A stretch of 18,252 bases of DNA from Litorivivens sp047622145. Lineage in GTDB: Bacteria > Pseudomonadota > Gammaproteobacteria > Pseudomonadales > Spongiibacteraceae. The DNA lies in assembly GCA_047622145.1 (NCBI GenBank), contig JBLHMO010000059.1, positions 1 through 18,252 of the forward strand, written 5' to 3'. Each line of letters begins with the position of its first letter. Within the stretch, counting starts at the first letter, position 1. A program made the translations under genes and the position numbers. Of the stretch, positions 1-9,387 are shown piece after piece. The notes beneath the pieces were generated by a model. It did no database searches, was not told the origin of the DNA, and saw only the letters and a program-made list of their open reading frames with translations.

Positions 1-1781
1 TGCGCTTTCGCTTGGCCGCTTTCACCGACACTCGCGACGGCTTTATCGAAAACACCACGGACAACGTCAATCCGAAAGCCCAGAAAAACTTTCGCGGCCA
101 CGACCGCAATGGCTACCGCTTCAAACTCGACTTTCCCGATGTAGCCGGTGCCAATCTAAAACTTAGCTGGGAAGATGTTGAACTAACGGATTTAGGTACA
201 GGCTTTGAAATTATTCGCGCCTCCGACGACGTCAAAGAATTCCTGCGTGCCTACGACCCCAACACCGACTTCGAACAAGGTAACCATGTCGCGTCATTGG
301 ACGATCAAGACGGCCGCTCGGTCAACATTAAAACGTTCAACCTAGAACTCAGCTACGATATCCACGACTGGGGGCTGGTCTTTATCGGCGGCCATTCGGT
401 ACTCGAGCAATTTCTGAGTCTGGACACCGACTTTACACCGGCACCGGCAACACTGGGTTTGGGTGGCGATAAGTCACCGACCACCACCGCCGAATTCCGC
501 ATTATCTCTCCGCGACTGGAAGGCCTCTTCGGCTTGAAAAACCTGTTCGGCGCCGACTTGGGCAGCAGCGATTTTGTCGCTGGCGTGTTCTACCAGGATC
601 GCCAGATCAACGACAGCTACTTCCGCTTTATCTTTGATTTACCGTCCTATTTAGGGCTGATTGCAGCGGCTTCTTCCGACGGCGCCGCCAATGCTTTTTC
701 ACTGCTACCGCCACTAGGTGAAGATCAACTGGTAGAAGATGTTACCCAAACCTTTGACCAGAAAGCTGAATCGCAGGCTGTATTCACTGAGTTTAAATGG
801 CAGTTTGTCGATGACTGGACATTACAACTGGGCATGCGCTACGGCGAAGAAACCAAAGAAGCGAAGTGGCGGCAATTTTTCAACCAAGCTCAGCCAGCCG
901 TTGTGCTGCCGCAAGCAGGGCTGGATGAATTCGAAGCCGCGCGCGAACAAGACGAAAGTCAGTTCCAACATAAAGTGTCTGTCAACTGGCAGCCAACTGA
1001 CAATTTGAGTCTATTCCTGCACCGCGCCGAAGGCGTAAAAGGTGGCGGCTTTAACGCTTTTGCTTTCCGTGCAGTTGAAGACGAATTGGTGTTCTATCCT
1101 GAATACACCACGGAGTGGAGCCTCAATGCAAAAACCAATTGGCTGGACAACACTCTGGCTGCCAATCTCTCGATTTTCCGCATGGACGTTGACGATTTTC
1201 AAGTACTTAGTCGCGCGCCGGAGCGCACCAACATTGGCATCGGTGTAACACTGGTTAAGAACGCTGCCCAAGCACGCTCGCAAGGCGTCGAAGGTGACAT
1301 CCAATGGCTCGCCACCGACTGGTTTACGATGATCGGCACCATCGGCTACAACGAAACCGAGTACCTCAAATTTATCGACAACGAATGCGCGCCGGATCAG
1401 ACCGACGACCCGAACTGCGGCGACGCGAGTGGTAAGCCGTTTCCCTTTGCACCCAAATGGAACAACACGCTCACCGGCCTCGTTAGAGTGCCCCTGTTTG
1501 CAAGCGGCCTGGAATTCACGGCCAGTGCAACGGTTGAACAGTTTTCTGAACAGTTGCTGGACGTCGATCTGGACGAACGCAAAACACAACGAGGCTTTGA
1601 GCGCTACAAGGCCAGTATTGGCATAGCCCACCCCTCACAAGGCTGGAGCCTGAAAGTTATTGGCGAAAACCTGAGCGACGAAAAAACGGGCATCCGTCAG
1701 GGCGATTTATTTTCCGGTGTGTTTGTTGAAATTGCGGAACAACCGTGCACGATGTACGCGCAGCTTGACTGGCGCTTCTGA
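1..1781 (+). CDS. TonB-dependent outer-membrane receptor, 5'-truncated by window edge
   Basis: Outer-membrane beta-barrel receptor for energised uptake of a large or scarce substrate. The frame is open from base 3 with no stop to the window edge (it reads RFRLAAFTDTRDGF), so the apparent TTG at position 12 is not the real start. Signal peptide, TonB box and plug lie outside the window. About 592 residues of barrel are visible. Family marks are alternating aromatic strands, the segment AEGVKGGGFNAF near 1025-1060 (matching the usual EGFKSGGF region), a penultimate GENLSDEK strand, and a C-terminus DWRF ending in Phe, as expected for BAM-dependent barrel insertion. An extracellular loop has a Cys pair (codons 1386-1388 and 1416-1418), probably a disulfide. 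It is followed 14 bp later by the esterase gene, suggesting an uptake operon. The substrate is not deducible; the family call is firm. Confidence 0.93.
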   Translation, partial: RFRLAAFTDTRDGFIENTTDNVNPKAQKNFRGHDRNGYRFKLDFPDVAGANLKLSWEDVELTDLGTGFEIIRASDDVKEFLRAYDPNTDFEQGNHVASLDDQDGRSVNIKTFNLELSYDIHDWGLVFIGGHSVLEQFLSLDTDFTPAPATLGLGGDKSPTTTAEFRIISPRLEGLFGLKNLFGADLGSSDFVAGVFYQDRQINDSYFRFIFDLPSYLGLIAAASSDGAANAFSLLPPLGEDQLVEDVTQTFDQKAESQAVFTEFKWQFVDDWTLQLGMRYGEETKEAKWRQFFNQAQPAVVLPQAGLDEFEAAREQDESQFQHKVSVNWQPTDNLSLFLHRAEGVKGGGFNAFAFRAVEDELVFYPEYTTEWSLNAKTNWLDNTLAANLSIFRMDVDDFQVLSRAPERTNIGIGVTLVKNAAQARSQGVEGDIQWLATDWFTMIGTIGYNETEYLKFIDNECAPDQTDDPNCGDASGKPFPFAPKWNNTLTGLVRVPLFASGLEFTASATVEQFSEQLLDVDLDERKTQRGFERYKASIGIAHPSQGWSLKVIGENLSDEKTGIRQGDLFSGVFVEIAEQPCTMYAQLDWRF

Positions 1782-1795
1782 GAGCGAGATTGACT

Positions 1796-2971
1796 ATGCG
1801 GTATCGCGGCACGACAGCTCTACACTTCATCATTGTAACGAGCGCCTTACTTATTCTGGGCGCCTGCAATAGCTCATCAAGTTCCAACGCGACGCCGGGT
1901 GCGAGCAGTGCTCCAGCGACACCCGCATCGCTTACGCAATTTACCTTTTCCGCAGACGGCCTGCCGCAGCGCGATTACGTTGTTTACCTCCCCGCGTCGC
2001 TACCGGCCAACGCGCCGATGGTGGTCTATCTTCACGGCTGCAATCAAACAGCCAGCGATGCGCTCGTCGGCACACGCTGGAACGAGCTTGCTGACCAGCG
2101 CCGTTTTGTTGTTGTTTACCCCGAGCAGAAAAACCCTAACAACGAGCAAGATCCTGCAGACCAAGTGGAGGGCCATGCCAACGACGGCAACGGCATCAGT
2201 TGCTGGAGCTGGTTTAACCCTCAACATCAAAATCGCGATAGCGGCGAGCCCGCCACTATCGCCGGCATCACCCGCGAAGTACTTGCCCGCAGCGATATCG
2301 ACATCGACGCCAATCGCGTCTTCCTCGGCGGCATGTCTGCCGGTGGCATTATGGCCAGCACCATGGCTGCCACTTACCCGGACCTGTACGCTGCCATTGC
2401 CATAGTCGCCGGTTGCGGCTACCCCGCTTGTGGCGACCCAACCGGTAGCTTGGCCTTTCAAACTATGGCCGACAAGGCCCGGCGCCTGCCGGTGATTCTG
2501 TTTCACGGCACCGCCGACGAAATTGCGCCTTTCCCGATGGGTATCGACGCATTGCACCAATGGCTGGGAACCAACGACTGGATAGACAATGGTCAAGCGG
2601 ACTTGTCAGTACCCCCCGCTCCGGCGCAGACCTTCAATATCGGCTTTGATGAATCGCTGCTAGCCAATGCCGGCAGCGAAGGCGACACCTGCGTACGCAA
2701 TCAAAACTCGCCCTGTATTGGTGGTGTGCTGGCTTTGCAAAACTACCCCTTCACCATCGAACGCTACGCCGATAGCCGCGGCTGCCCGCTAATTGATTTC
2801 TGGATTATTCACGGGCTCGCGCACAACTACCCGGGGGGCAACCCCGAGGGAAATTTCGTCGACTCGATTGGGCCAAACATTACCGTGGCCAGCTATAACT
2901 TTTTTCTGGCAAACCCCAAAAAAAGCGCATTTGAAAGTGGCACGCAGGATTGCTCCGGCCTTTTTCAATAG
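1796..2971 (+). CDS. Lipoprotein esterase of the PHB-depolymerase / LpqC alpha/beta-hydrolase family
   Basis: Predicted secreted lipid-anchored serine esterase of 391 aa. I chose the ATG at 1796 over the in-frame TTG at 1790 because GAG (1786-1788) sits 7 nt upstream of it. A signal peptide ends in the lipobox L-G-A-C with Cys24 as the lipidated residue, followed by a Ser/Ala/Pro-rich linker to about residue 50. The hydrolase core shows VYLHGCNQ (oxyanion region), the nucleophile elbow GMSAGG with Ser181, a candidate acid Asp241 in GTADEIAPF, and candidate catalytic His343 in LAHNYPGG, the usual G-x-x-H-x-x-PGG end motif of this family. Relatives hydrolyse polyhydroxyalkanoates, feruloyl or acetyl esters, so the substrate is open. 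It lies between a TonB receptor and a CoA ligase on the same strand, which suggests hydrolysis of an imported or surface ester. The Asp and His assignments are by motif only. Confidence 0.87.
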   Translation: MRYRGTTALHFIIVTSALLILGACNSSSSSNATPGASSAPATPASLTQFTFSADGLPQRDYVVYLPASLPANAPMVVYLHGCNQTASDALVGTRWNELADQRRFVVVYPEQKNPNNEQDPADQVEGHANDGNGISCWSWFNPQHQNRDSGEPATIAGITREVLARSDIDIDANRVFLGGMSAGGIMASTMAATYPDLYAAIAIVAGCGYPACGDPTGSLAFQTMADKARRLPVILFHGTADEIAPFPMGIDALHQWLGTNDWIDNGQADLSVPPAPAQTFNIGFDESLLANAGSEGDTCVRNQNSPCIGGVLALQNYPFTIERYADSRGCPLIDFWIIHGLAHNYPGGNPEGNFVDSIGPNITVASYNFFLANPKKSAFESGTQDCSGLFQ

Positions 2972-3006
2972 CCGATTGCCGGCCCAAAAATAAGAGAAAA
3001 AACCCC

Positions 3007-4656
3007 ATGCTTTACTCCACGATGATGCAAATGCCATTAACACTGAACAGCATTCTCGATCGCTGCGGCAGCGTTTTTGCCGACGTCGAGGTCATCTCAC
3101 AGACACCTTCGAAAGCACTTCACAAAACCACCTACGGCAACATCGCTGCACGAGCCCGCCAGCTTGCCAGCGCCCTGCAAAAGGTGGGCATCGAGCCCGG
3201 CGACCGGGTCGCGACGCTGATGTGGAATCACTACGCCCACTTGGAATGCTATTTCGCCATTCCCGCCATCGGCGCGGTGATCCACACCCTAAACCTGCGG
3301 CTGCACCCCGACGATATTGCCTATATCGCCGAGCACGCTAAAGATCGCATACTGATTATCGACGATATTCTGCTGCCTCTATTTAGGGAATTTGCAGACA
3401 AGGTTCAGTTCGAGCGCGTCATCGTTCTCCATTATGGCGGCGATGACCGCGAACTCAACGGCACCCCACTCGAACATATCAACCTCGAAGACTACGAAAG
3501 CTTTCTCGCTAGCGGCAACACCAACTTCGAGAAAGTCGACATCGACGAAAACTGGGCCTGTGGCATGTGCTATACCTCGGGCACAACAGGCAAACCCAAG
3601 GGCGTTTTATACGGCCATCGCTCATCCGTTTTACATGCGCTGGGCTTTGCCCTGCCCGATGCGGGCAATCTTTCCTTCAACGATACCATTTGTCCGGTCG
3701 TCCCGATGTTTCACGCCAAGGCATGGGGCTTGCCCTATGCCGGAGCCATGGTCGGCGCGCGCCAGGTAATGCCGGGGCCTCATCTGGACCCAATAAGTCT
3801 GCTCGACTTGTACCGTGATACCGGGGTCAATTTCACCGCAGGCGTGCCGACCATCTGGATGCGCATACACGAAGAACTCATCAAAACACCCGATCGCTGG
3901 CCGCTTAAGAAGCCGCTGCGTATGTTTGTCGGTGGTTCCGCCACACCCTCGTCGCTTATTGAAAAATTTCGCGATATCGGCATAACACTGCAAACCGTTT
4001 GGGGCATGACCGAGACTTCGCCGATTGCCAGTGTGACCAGCTTGCGACCCGAAATCAGCGAATTGAGCGAGGGCGAACAAATGCGCTATCGCGCAAGAGC
4101 TGGTATTCCGTTGCCACTAGTAGAACTGCGGGTACAAAGGGATGAGGGCGCTATTGCAGCCTGCGATGGCGAAAGTGTTGGCGAGCTGCAGGTGCGCGGC
4201 CCGTGGATTACCGCCAGCTACTACGAGCGCCCCGAAGCCGCCGACAGCTTTACCGACGATGGCTGGTTTTGCACGGGTGATGTCGCCACGCTAACGTCCT
4301 TGGGTTATGTGCAGATTTCAGACCGCACCAAGGATCTCATTAAATCGGGTGGCGAATGGATCAGCTCGGTTGAACTTGAAAACGAGTTGATGGCCCACCC
4401 GCAAGTCGCCGAAGCCGCTGTGATTGCTGTCGCACACCCGAAATGGATGGAGCGACCACTCGCGGTGGTCGTGAAAAAGGCCGGAGAAGATGTTAGCCTA
4501 AGCCAACTGAAAACCCATTTGCGCGGCAAATTCGCAAACTGGTGGATTCCCAACGACGTGGCCTTCGTCGACGAAATCCCCAAAACATCCACAGGAAAAT
4601 TCATGAAGCGGCAATTGCGCGAACAGTTTAGCGATTGGCAGTGGCGTGATGCCTAG
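3007..4656 (+). CDS. AlkK/DmdB-like medium-chain acyl-CoA ligase (AMP-forming)
   Basis: Cytoplasmic ligase that activates a carboxylic acid to its CoA thioester through an acyl-adenylate. It has 549 aa, the normal length for the AlkK group. The ATG at 3007 gives an N-terminus (MLYSTMMQMPLTLNSIL) that matches the family; the frame stays open to 2950 without a better start. The P-loop-like signature YTSGTTGKPKG is at residues 189-199, VVPMFHAKAWG follows, the adenylate motif WGMTETSP begins at W332, the hinge reads SDRTKDLIKSGGEWIS, and the C-terminal catalytic Lys is K531 in TSTGKFMKRQLRE. The whole sequence resembles Pseudomonas AlkK as I remember it (VVPMFH.KAWG.PY.AAMVGA). Medium-chain fatty acid and methylthiopropionate ligases share this fold, so substrate chain length is uncertain. 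It starts 35 bp after the esterase gene, probably in the same operon, and converges on a kinase gene. Confidence 0.92.
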   Translation: MLYSTMMQMPLTLNSILDRCGSVFADVEVISQTPSKALHKTTYGNIAARARQLASALQKVGIEPGDRVATLMWNHYAHLECYFAIPAIGAVIHTLNLRLHPDDIAYIAEHAKDRILIIDDILLPLFREFADKVQFERVIVLHYGGDDRELNGTPLEHINLEDYESFLASGNTNFEKVDIDENWACGMCYTSGTTGKPKGVLYGHRSSVLHALGFALPDAGNLSFNDTICPVVPMFHAKAWGLPYAGAMVGARQVMPGPHLDPISLLDLYRDTGVNFTAGVPTIWMRIHEELIKTPDRWPLKKPLRMFVGGSATPSSLIEKFRDIGITLQTVWGMTETSPIASVTSLRPEISELSEGEQMRYRARAGIPLPLVELRVQRDEGAIAACDGESVGELQVRGPWITASYYERPEAADSFTDDGWFCTGDVATLTSLGYVQISDRTKDLIKSGGEWISSVELENELMAHPQVAEAAVIAVAHPKWMERPLAVVVKKAGEDVSLSQLKTHLRGKFANWWIPNDVAFVDEIPKTSTGKFMKRQLREQFSDWQWRDA

Positions 4657-4669
4657 GCGCCAAGCGCCT
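4655..4669. terminator. Short hairpin between convergent genes
   Basis: A perfect 6-bp inverted repeat, AGGCGC/GCGCCT with a CAA loop, overlaps the last two bases of the CoA-ligase stop codon and sits 16 bp past the 3' end of the convergent kinase gene. It could limit read-through in either direction. There is no T-tract on either side, so it is at best a weak or Rho-assisted terminator. Confidence 0.35.
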
Positions 4670-4684
4670 GACGCCTGAAAAATT

Positions 4685-6208
4685 CTACTTAATGGGAAAC
4701 TGACAATAAAAAATCGCGCCGCCGTCAGGGTTGGCGCGGTAACCAATACTGCCGCCATGGGCCTGCACGATCGCCTGACAGATCGAAAGGCCAACGCCCA
4801 TACCGCCTTCCTTGGTCGTTACGAAGGGGGCAAACAGCTGTTCCTCCATCTCTGGGCTTAGCCCGCAACCGCGATCGCGCACTTCAAAGCCGACAAAGTC
4901 GGCATCGCGGTATGTGCACACACGTATACCGCCAAAATCTGCAGGGGCGCCCCGCATCGCCTCCATACCATTGCGTATCAGGTTCAAGGCAATCTGCTGC
5001 ACCTGCACATCGTCCGCCATGGTTGCCGGGAGATCCGGCCCTGGGTCAAAACTGATCTCCACACCGTTAATACGAGAATCCACCTCCGCCAGCATAACCA
5101 CTTCTTGCATCACGGTATTTATATCCAGCGGGCCACGGCCCTCTGAGTTGGGTTTTCGAATATAGCTCCGCAGACGCTGTATAACATCCGAGGCGCGCTG
5201 GGCCTGAATAACAATCTTGTCCAGTACCTCGGTCAATTTCGGGCGATCAAAGTCTGTCTTTTCCAGAAATCGCTGGGCTACCCGAGCGTAATTACTCACA
5301 GCGGTAAGCGGTTGATTAACTTCATGGGCAATACCCGCAGCCATTTCGCCGCCGGTACTCAGGCGCTCCATGTGCGCTAGATGCTGACGCTGGTTATGCA
5401 GTTCATCCTGGGCCGCGCTCAGTGCGGCCTGATTCTCCAACCACGCGCCAATATCGCGCAAGACCAGCACCATACCGCCACCCTCAAGAGCCGAGCCATA
5501 CATGGCCACCGTTGCGGATGGCGCGCCCGGCAAACCCGTTACACTCACCTGCTCCACCGAAATATTGCGCCGCTCGACAAGTGCGGCGCCGATGCGATCG
5601 GCATGTTCGTTGAACTGCAGTACTTTACGCAGCGGCTCGCCGATGCACTGCTGCAGCTTGCGCCCCAGCAAGCGCTCTGCCTGCGGGTTTAGGCTACTGA
5701 CGAGGAGCTTACTGTCGAGGCCAACAATACCTTCGGTCACTGCATTCAAAATTTGCCGGTTTTCGTCTTCAAGCTCCGCATGGCGTCTCGCCAACTCCAT
5801 TTCCAAGCGGTGAATACGCAGCTGGGTACGCACCCTAGCTCTAACTTCGTCACCCTGAAACGGCTTAGAAATATAATCGACGGCGCCCAGCGCAAAGCCC
5901 TGCACTTTTGCATCGGTATCGGTCAGCGCCGAGAGAAAAATGATGGGAATGCCCTGAGTTTCCGGGTCGGCTTTCAGGCGCCTGCACACTTCAAAGCCAT
6001 CGATGCCCGGCATCATGATATCGAGCAGTATCAGCGAAGGAATGGCTTTAGCGGCTATCGACAATGCCTGCTCGCCATCGCGTGCCGCGAGGAGCGTCTG
6101 GCCCGAATCTTCCAGGGTTTTATACAGCACCTGCAAATTGGTGGAATTATCGTCAACCAGCAAGATCTGCTCTTGTAAGGTTCGCGCGCGCCCATCCATT
6201 GAATTCAT
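4685..6208 (-). CDS. Soluble REC-PAS-histidine kinase, FixL/TodS-HK2-like
   Basis: Cytoplasmic sensor kinase of 507 aa with no membrane segment. The receiver domain spans about residues 15-125: acidic pocket Asp19/Asp20, phospho-acceptor Asp63 in LLDIMMPG, Lys115 in ISKPF. A short coiled helix (about 120-140) leads to a PAS domain (about 140-255). The kinase core has His295 in AGIAHEVNQPLTA, the FixL/TodS-HK2 style of H-box. The ATPase domain shows a degenerate N-box (LNLIRNGMEAM), DRGCGL and GGMGVGLSI. The ATG at 6208 overlaps the upstream stop as ATGA, so it is likely translationally coupled; a TTG six bases earlier is the alternative. The PAS shows no heme-type histidine signature, so oxygen sensing is not implied. 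It probably receives phosphate from the hybrid kinase and passes it to the FixJ-type regulator at 9496; that flow is inference. Confidence 0.93.
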   Translation of the reverse strand: MNSMDGRARTLQEQILLVDDNSTNLQVLYKTLEDSGQTLLAARDGEQALSIAAKAIPSLILLDIMMPGIDGFEVCRRLKADPETQGIPIIFLSALTDTDAKVQGFALGAVDYISKPFQGDEVRARVRTQLRIHRLEMELARRHAELEDENRQILNAVTEGIVGLDSKLLVSSLNPQAERLLGRKLQQCIGEPLRKVLQFNEHADRIGAALVERRNISVEQVSVTGLPGAPSATVAMYGSALEGGGMVLVLRDIGAWLENQAALSAAQDELHNQRQHLAHMERLSTGGEMAAGIAHEVNQPLTAVSNYARVAQRFLEKTDFDRPKLTEVLDKIVIQAQRASDVIQRLRSYIRKPNSEGRGPLDINTVMQEVVMLAEVDSRINGVEISFDPGPDLPATMADDVQVQQIALNLIRNGMEAMRGAPADFGGIRVCTYRDADFVGFEVRDRGCGLSPEMEEQLFAPFVTTKEGGMGVGLSICQAIVQAHGGSIGYRANPDGGAIFYCQFPIK

Positions 6209-9200
6209 TTCCAATTTTCACCGTTCAACAATTTTTTTAAGCCCTGAAAATCAAAGCTCTGTAAAAAGGCTTGCGCCCGCCGCACATAAGTAGCGTATTC
6301 GCCCTGCTCATGGGATTCACAAAACGCACTCATAGCTGCGATATCACCCAAAGCTAGTAAATCCAGTAGCACCTCTATCTCGCTGGGCGGCAGGGGTTCA
6401 CCGTCAAACTCATTCTTCTCAGGTTCTAGCTCCCTGTCTACCGGTGCAGAAAATCCAACTGTATCACCACTTTCCAATGGTGCAGATTGTCCGCTGCGCT
6501 GAGTGATGACGGCAATCAGCTCATCCATTTGCACAGGTTTGGACAGATAGGCATCGCAACCGACCTTCCGCGCACGGGCTTCAGTGTCCGGGCTGGCGCT
6601 GGCGCTGGCGGTCACCATAATCACAACGGTATCTTTCAAGGCCGGGTCGGATTTAATTTTTCGGGTACATTCCAATCCATCCATATTCGGCATGCGGTAG
6701 TCCATCAGCACCAAATCCACAGTGTGCTCTGCCAAGAGCGCAAGCACCTCGGTGCCATCGCTGGCGGCATAGGTAGTGGCAGCGACGCCCGCGAGCATAC
6801 CTTCCAACACCAAACGATTGTCGACATTGTCGTCGGCGATAATGACCACCAAGCCACTGGCCACCCTGCGGCCAGTCTCCTCAGGCTGAACGTTCCCGTG
6901 CCGCCGGCGATCTATTTCAACATCAGCACGCTCCTCCAGCAGCGGAATATCGAAGCTGAACACTGTGCCCGTCCCAACGATACTACTCACCGTCAGCGTG
7001 CCACCCATGGCTTCGCACAGCCTGCGAGCGATAGACAGTCCCAAGCCGGTTCCCTTGCCGTCATGTTCATTAACGCGCCTGAAGGGCTCGAAAATATCTT
7101 TGATTGTATCGGCAGGAATACCGACGCCGGTATCGATGACGCTGAATTGCAGCGTCTTGCTTTCCGGGTCGAAATCCACGTCTAGCGTGATTTTCCCGCT
7201 GTCGGTAAACTTCACTGCATTGCCGAGCAAATTCACCAAAATTTGGCGTATTTTTACTTCGTCGGTGCGAACCATTTTGGGTACTCTCACCGAAATCTTG
7301 TGTTCATAGGCGATATTTTTGGCATCGGCGCGCTGCCGCAATATATCGCCGACACCCGTGAGGGTGTTACGCAGGTTGGCGCTATGTCGTAACACACTCA
7401 CCCTGCCGCTCTCGACCTTCGCTAGATCGAGCACGTCGTTAATAAGGGTCAGTAAATGCTGGCCGCAGTTTTCGATCGCATCGAGATAGCCCTGACTTTC
7501 TTTCGGCAACTTATTCTGTCTTTGTAGCAGCTGCACATAACCCAGCACCCCGTTCAGCGGGGTACGCAACTCGTGGCTTGCGCTGGACAAAAACTGACTC
7601 TTGGCGTGATTGGCATCTTCTGCGGTAATGCGCGCGGCGACCAATTCGGTCTCCATGCGTTTGCGGTCAGTGATGTCGCTCATAATACCCATGACACGCT
7701 TGGGGCTGCCGTCGCTGTCGGCTTCGACAATATCGCCACGGGTCAGAATCCAGCGGTATACCCCGCCATCGTCGCGCACCCTGAATTCAATGTTGACCCC
7801 CCGATCCAGAACATCGGAGCTGCCCAGTGTTTTCCGCATTTCAGCAAAATCACCACGGTGAAAAATGCTGCCAAAACGCTGCATAGGTACACCACCGGCG
7901 GGATCGGGGTAGCCCAGCATTTTGTAAAAGCCCTCGCCAACAATAATGACATCAGCCTTCATATCCAAATCCCACAGGTGGCTTTGGGACGCATCAAGTG
8001 CCAGCTGAAAGCGTCGCTCGCTGAGCTTTAGGGCATACTCGGTCTGGCTGCGAGCATCCACCATATGATTAGCGTGGCGGGCTAATTCCTCAAACTCGGC
8101 AAACGGCAACTCACTGACATCAATCTGGGTGGAGCGCTCGCTGGCCAGGGCAAAAAACTCCCGAAATTTATTGAAGCCCTGTGCATTGAGCTGTGCAAGG
8201 CGACGCGCGACCAGCGTGGCTATCAGGATCAAGGCCAAGGCAATCGAGGAAATAAATGTTGTGTGCCGCAGTACCCGCGATTCCAACGCCTGCCGTTCTT
8301 CCTCCATCAGCGCATAGTATTCATCGAGAAAAAAACCTGCACCGATTAGCCAGTCCCAACCCGCTTCGTAACTCACATAGGTCACTGCCGGCGATGCGCC
8401 CTTACTACCCAGGCGCTGCCATTCCATCTCCACCAGGGTGCCCTCCTGATTTTTGGGTTTTTGCAGTTTTTCCGCCACCGCCGCCATACCCGGCTGCAAC
8501 TTGCCTACCATGGTTGGGTTATAGGGGTTCACCAACTGTTTGCCGCGGCTGTCGGTCACGATCAGCACCGAGCTATCGGTATCAAAGGCTGCCGCTGACA
8601 ATCGATCAATGACCTCCTGCTTAATAATCTCAATTTCATCACGCTGGTAGACACTGGCGCCGATATAGAGATCCAGCGGCTGGTAGTAGTACACAAAACT
8701 GATATTGCGCTGCACGCCATTGCGGGTGCCGGCATCACTAAAATGGAATTCCAGATAGTCCTGATCTTTTTCGTGCGTAGCATCGCGCACTTGCCGAGCG
8801 AAGGTTTTAAGAATGGCACTTTGGCGTAAGCGCTCACGTGAATCGGGATGCAAAGGGGCCAACAGCGTCTCGCCATTCCCGCGCAGCGCGAAATAGAAAC
8901 CCTTCTGCTGGTGAAAGCGCAGCGGCTCGATGGTGCTGCGCACGCGCTCAAGTATTTGCTGGTTGCTATCTGACCCGGCCGATTCCTTGTGGATATTCCC
9001 CACCAAGGCCAGTGCCACGGCTATTTCCTGCCGTAGTTCCTGGTATAGCCGGCGATTTAACTGGGACCTTTTGTACTCGATATAGTCGACGGCCTTGCCA
9101 ACCTCGCGCTTCAGCAACTCGGCTCGCGACTCAACGAAGGTTTTCCGAAGGTTTTCAGACTGTTCCGTAAAACTGTCGTATTCCGTGGCGATCCAGATAG

Positions 9201-9282
9201 CACCGTTAATCGCTACCGGCACAGCCGCCAGAGCGATCATGCTGACCAGATATATCTGGATCAGGCTACGTTTGTTCCGCAT
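6205..9282 (-). CDS. Membrane hybrid sensor kinase: dCache-PAS-HisKA-HATPase-REC
   Basis: Inner-membrane hybrid histidine kinase of 1025 aa. TM1 is at about residues 8-30. A long periplasmic double-Cache sensor (about 31-342) follows, with FYFALRGNGETLLAP and the closing sCache_2-type motif YEAGWDWLIGAGFF. TM2 is at about 343-362. A PAS with PAC (about 421-540) leads to the H-box with His570 in SASHELRTPLNG, then the ATPase domain with Asn688 in the N-box, DTGVGIP and GKGTGLGLSI. The receiver (about 812-930) has phospho-acceptor Asp861 in LMDYRMPNMDG. A helical tail of about 65 residues, of a kind seen after receivers in other hybrid kinases, ends the protein. I chose ATG 9282 because AGGAG precedes it and the 24 extra codons from the alternative ATG 9354 include AGA, AGG and GGG and add no domain; 9354 also has a purine-rich site (GAGAG), so it stays possible. 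Cache domains usually bind small carboxylates or amines in the periplasm. Confidence 0.94.
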   Translation of the reverse strand: MRNKRSLIQIYLVSMIALAAVPVAINGAIWIATEYDSFTEQSENLRKTFVESRAELLKREVGKAVDYIEYKRSQLNRRLYQELRQEIAVALALVGNIHKESAGSDSNQQILERVRSTIEPLRFHQQKGFYFALRGNGETLLAPLHPDSRERLRQSAILKTFARQVRDATHEKDQDYLEFHFSDAGTRNGVQRNISFVYYYQPLDLYIGASVYQRDEIEIIKQEVIDRLSAAAFDTDSSVLIVTDSRGKQLVNPYNPTMVGKLQPGMAAVAEKLQKPKNQEGTLVEMEWQRLGSKGASPAVTYVSYEAGWDWLIGAGFFLDEYYALMEEERQALESRVLRHTTFISSIALALILIATLVARRLAQLNAQGFNKFREFFALASERSTQIDVSELPFAEFEELARHANHMVDARSQTEYALKLSERRFQLALDASQSHLWDLDMKADVIIVGEGFYKMLGYPDPAGGVPMQRFGSIFHRGDFAEMRKTLGSSDVLDRGVNIEFRVRDDGGVYRWILTRGDIVEADSDGSPKRVMGIMSDITDRKRMETELVAARITAEDANHAKSQFLSSASHELRTPLNGVLGYVQLLQRQNKLPKESQGYLDAIENCGQHLLTLINDVLDLAKVESGRVSVLRHSANLRNTLTGVGDILRQRADAKNIAYEHKISVRVPKMVRTDEVKIRQILVNLLGNAVKFTDSGKITLDVDFDPESKTLQFSVIDTGVGIPADTIKDIFEPFRRVNEHDGKGTGLGLSIARRLCEAMGGTLTVSSIVGTGTVFSFDIPLLEERADVEIDRRRHGNVQPEETGRRVASGLVVIIADDNVDNRLVLEGMLAGVAATTYAASDGTEVLALLAEHTVDLVLMDYRMPNMDGLECTRKIKSDPALKDTVVIMVTASASASPDTEARARKVGCDAYLSKPVQMDELIAVITQRSGQSAPLESGDTVGFSAPVDRELEPEKNEFDGEPLPPSEIEVLLDLLALGDIAAMSAFCESHEQGEYATYVRRAQAFLQSFDFQGLKKLLNGENWK

Positions 9283-9286
9283 CTTG

Positions 9287-9291
9287 CTCCT
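9287..9291 (-). promoter_or_regulatory. Ribosome binding site deciding the hybrid-kinase start
   Basis: AGGAG on the - strand, 4 nt before the ATG at 9282. It supports the shorter start over the ATG at 9354, which is preceded by GAGAG (9360-9364) at 5 nt, a weaker match. Confidence 0.5.
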
Positions 9292-9387
9292 GCCTGAATT
9301 GGCGGCTCTGGTAATAAACCATGCTACAACCGACCCGCCGAGATCACCAGCCATTTAAACTCTCTTACTAGTACCGCAACTCTTTGC

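Noticed and set aside
1011..1631. 206-aa open frame antisense to the left TonB receptor
   Set aside because: It lies wholly inside the receptor gene on the opposite strand, has no recognisable domain or ribosome site, and the receptor frame is clearly the coding one.
4685..6208. Oxygen-sensing FixL function for the soluble kinase
   Set aside because: The kinase core is FixL-like, but the PAS domain lacks a heme-binding histidine signature that I can see, so only the kinase class is claimed.
6487..7185. 232-aa open frame on the + strand
   Set aside because: It is antisense to the receiver and ATPase domains of the hybrid kinase, with His/Gln-rich low-complexity composition typical of a shadow frame.
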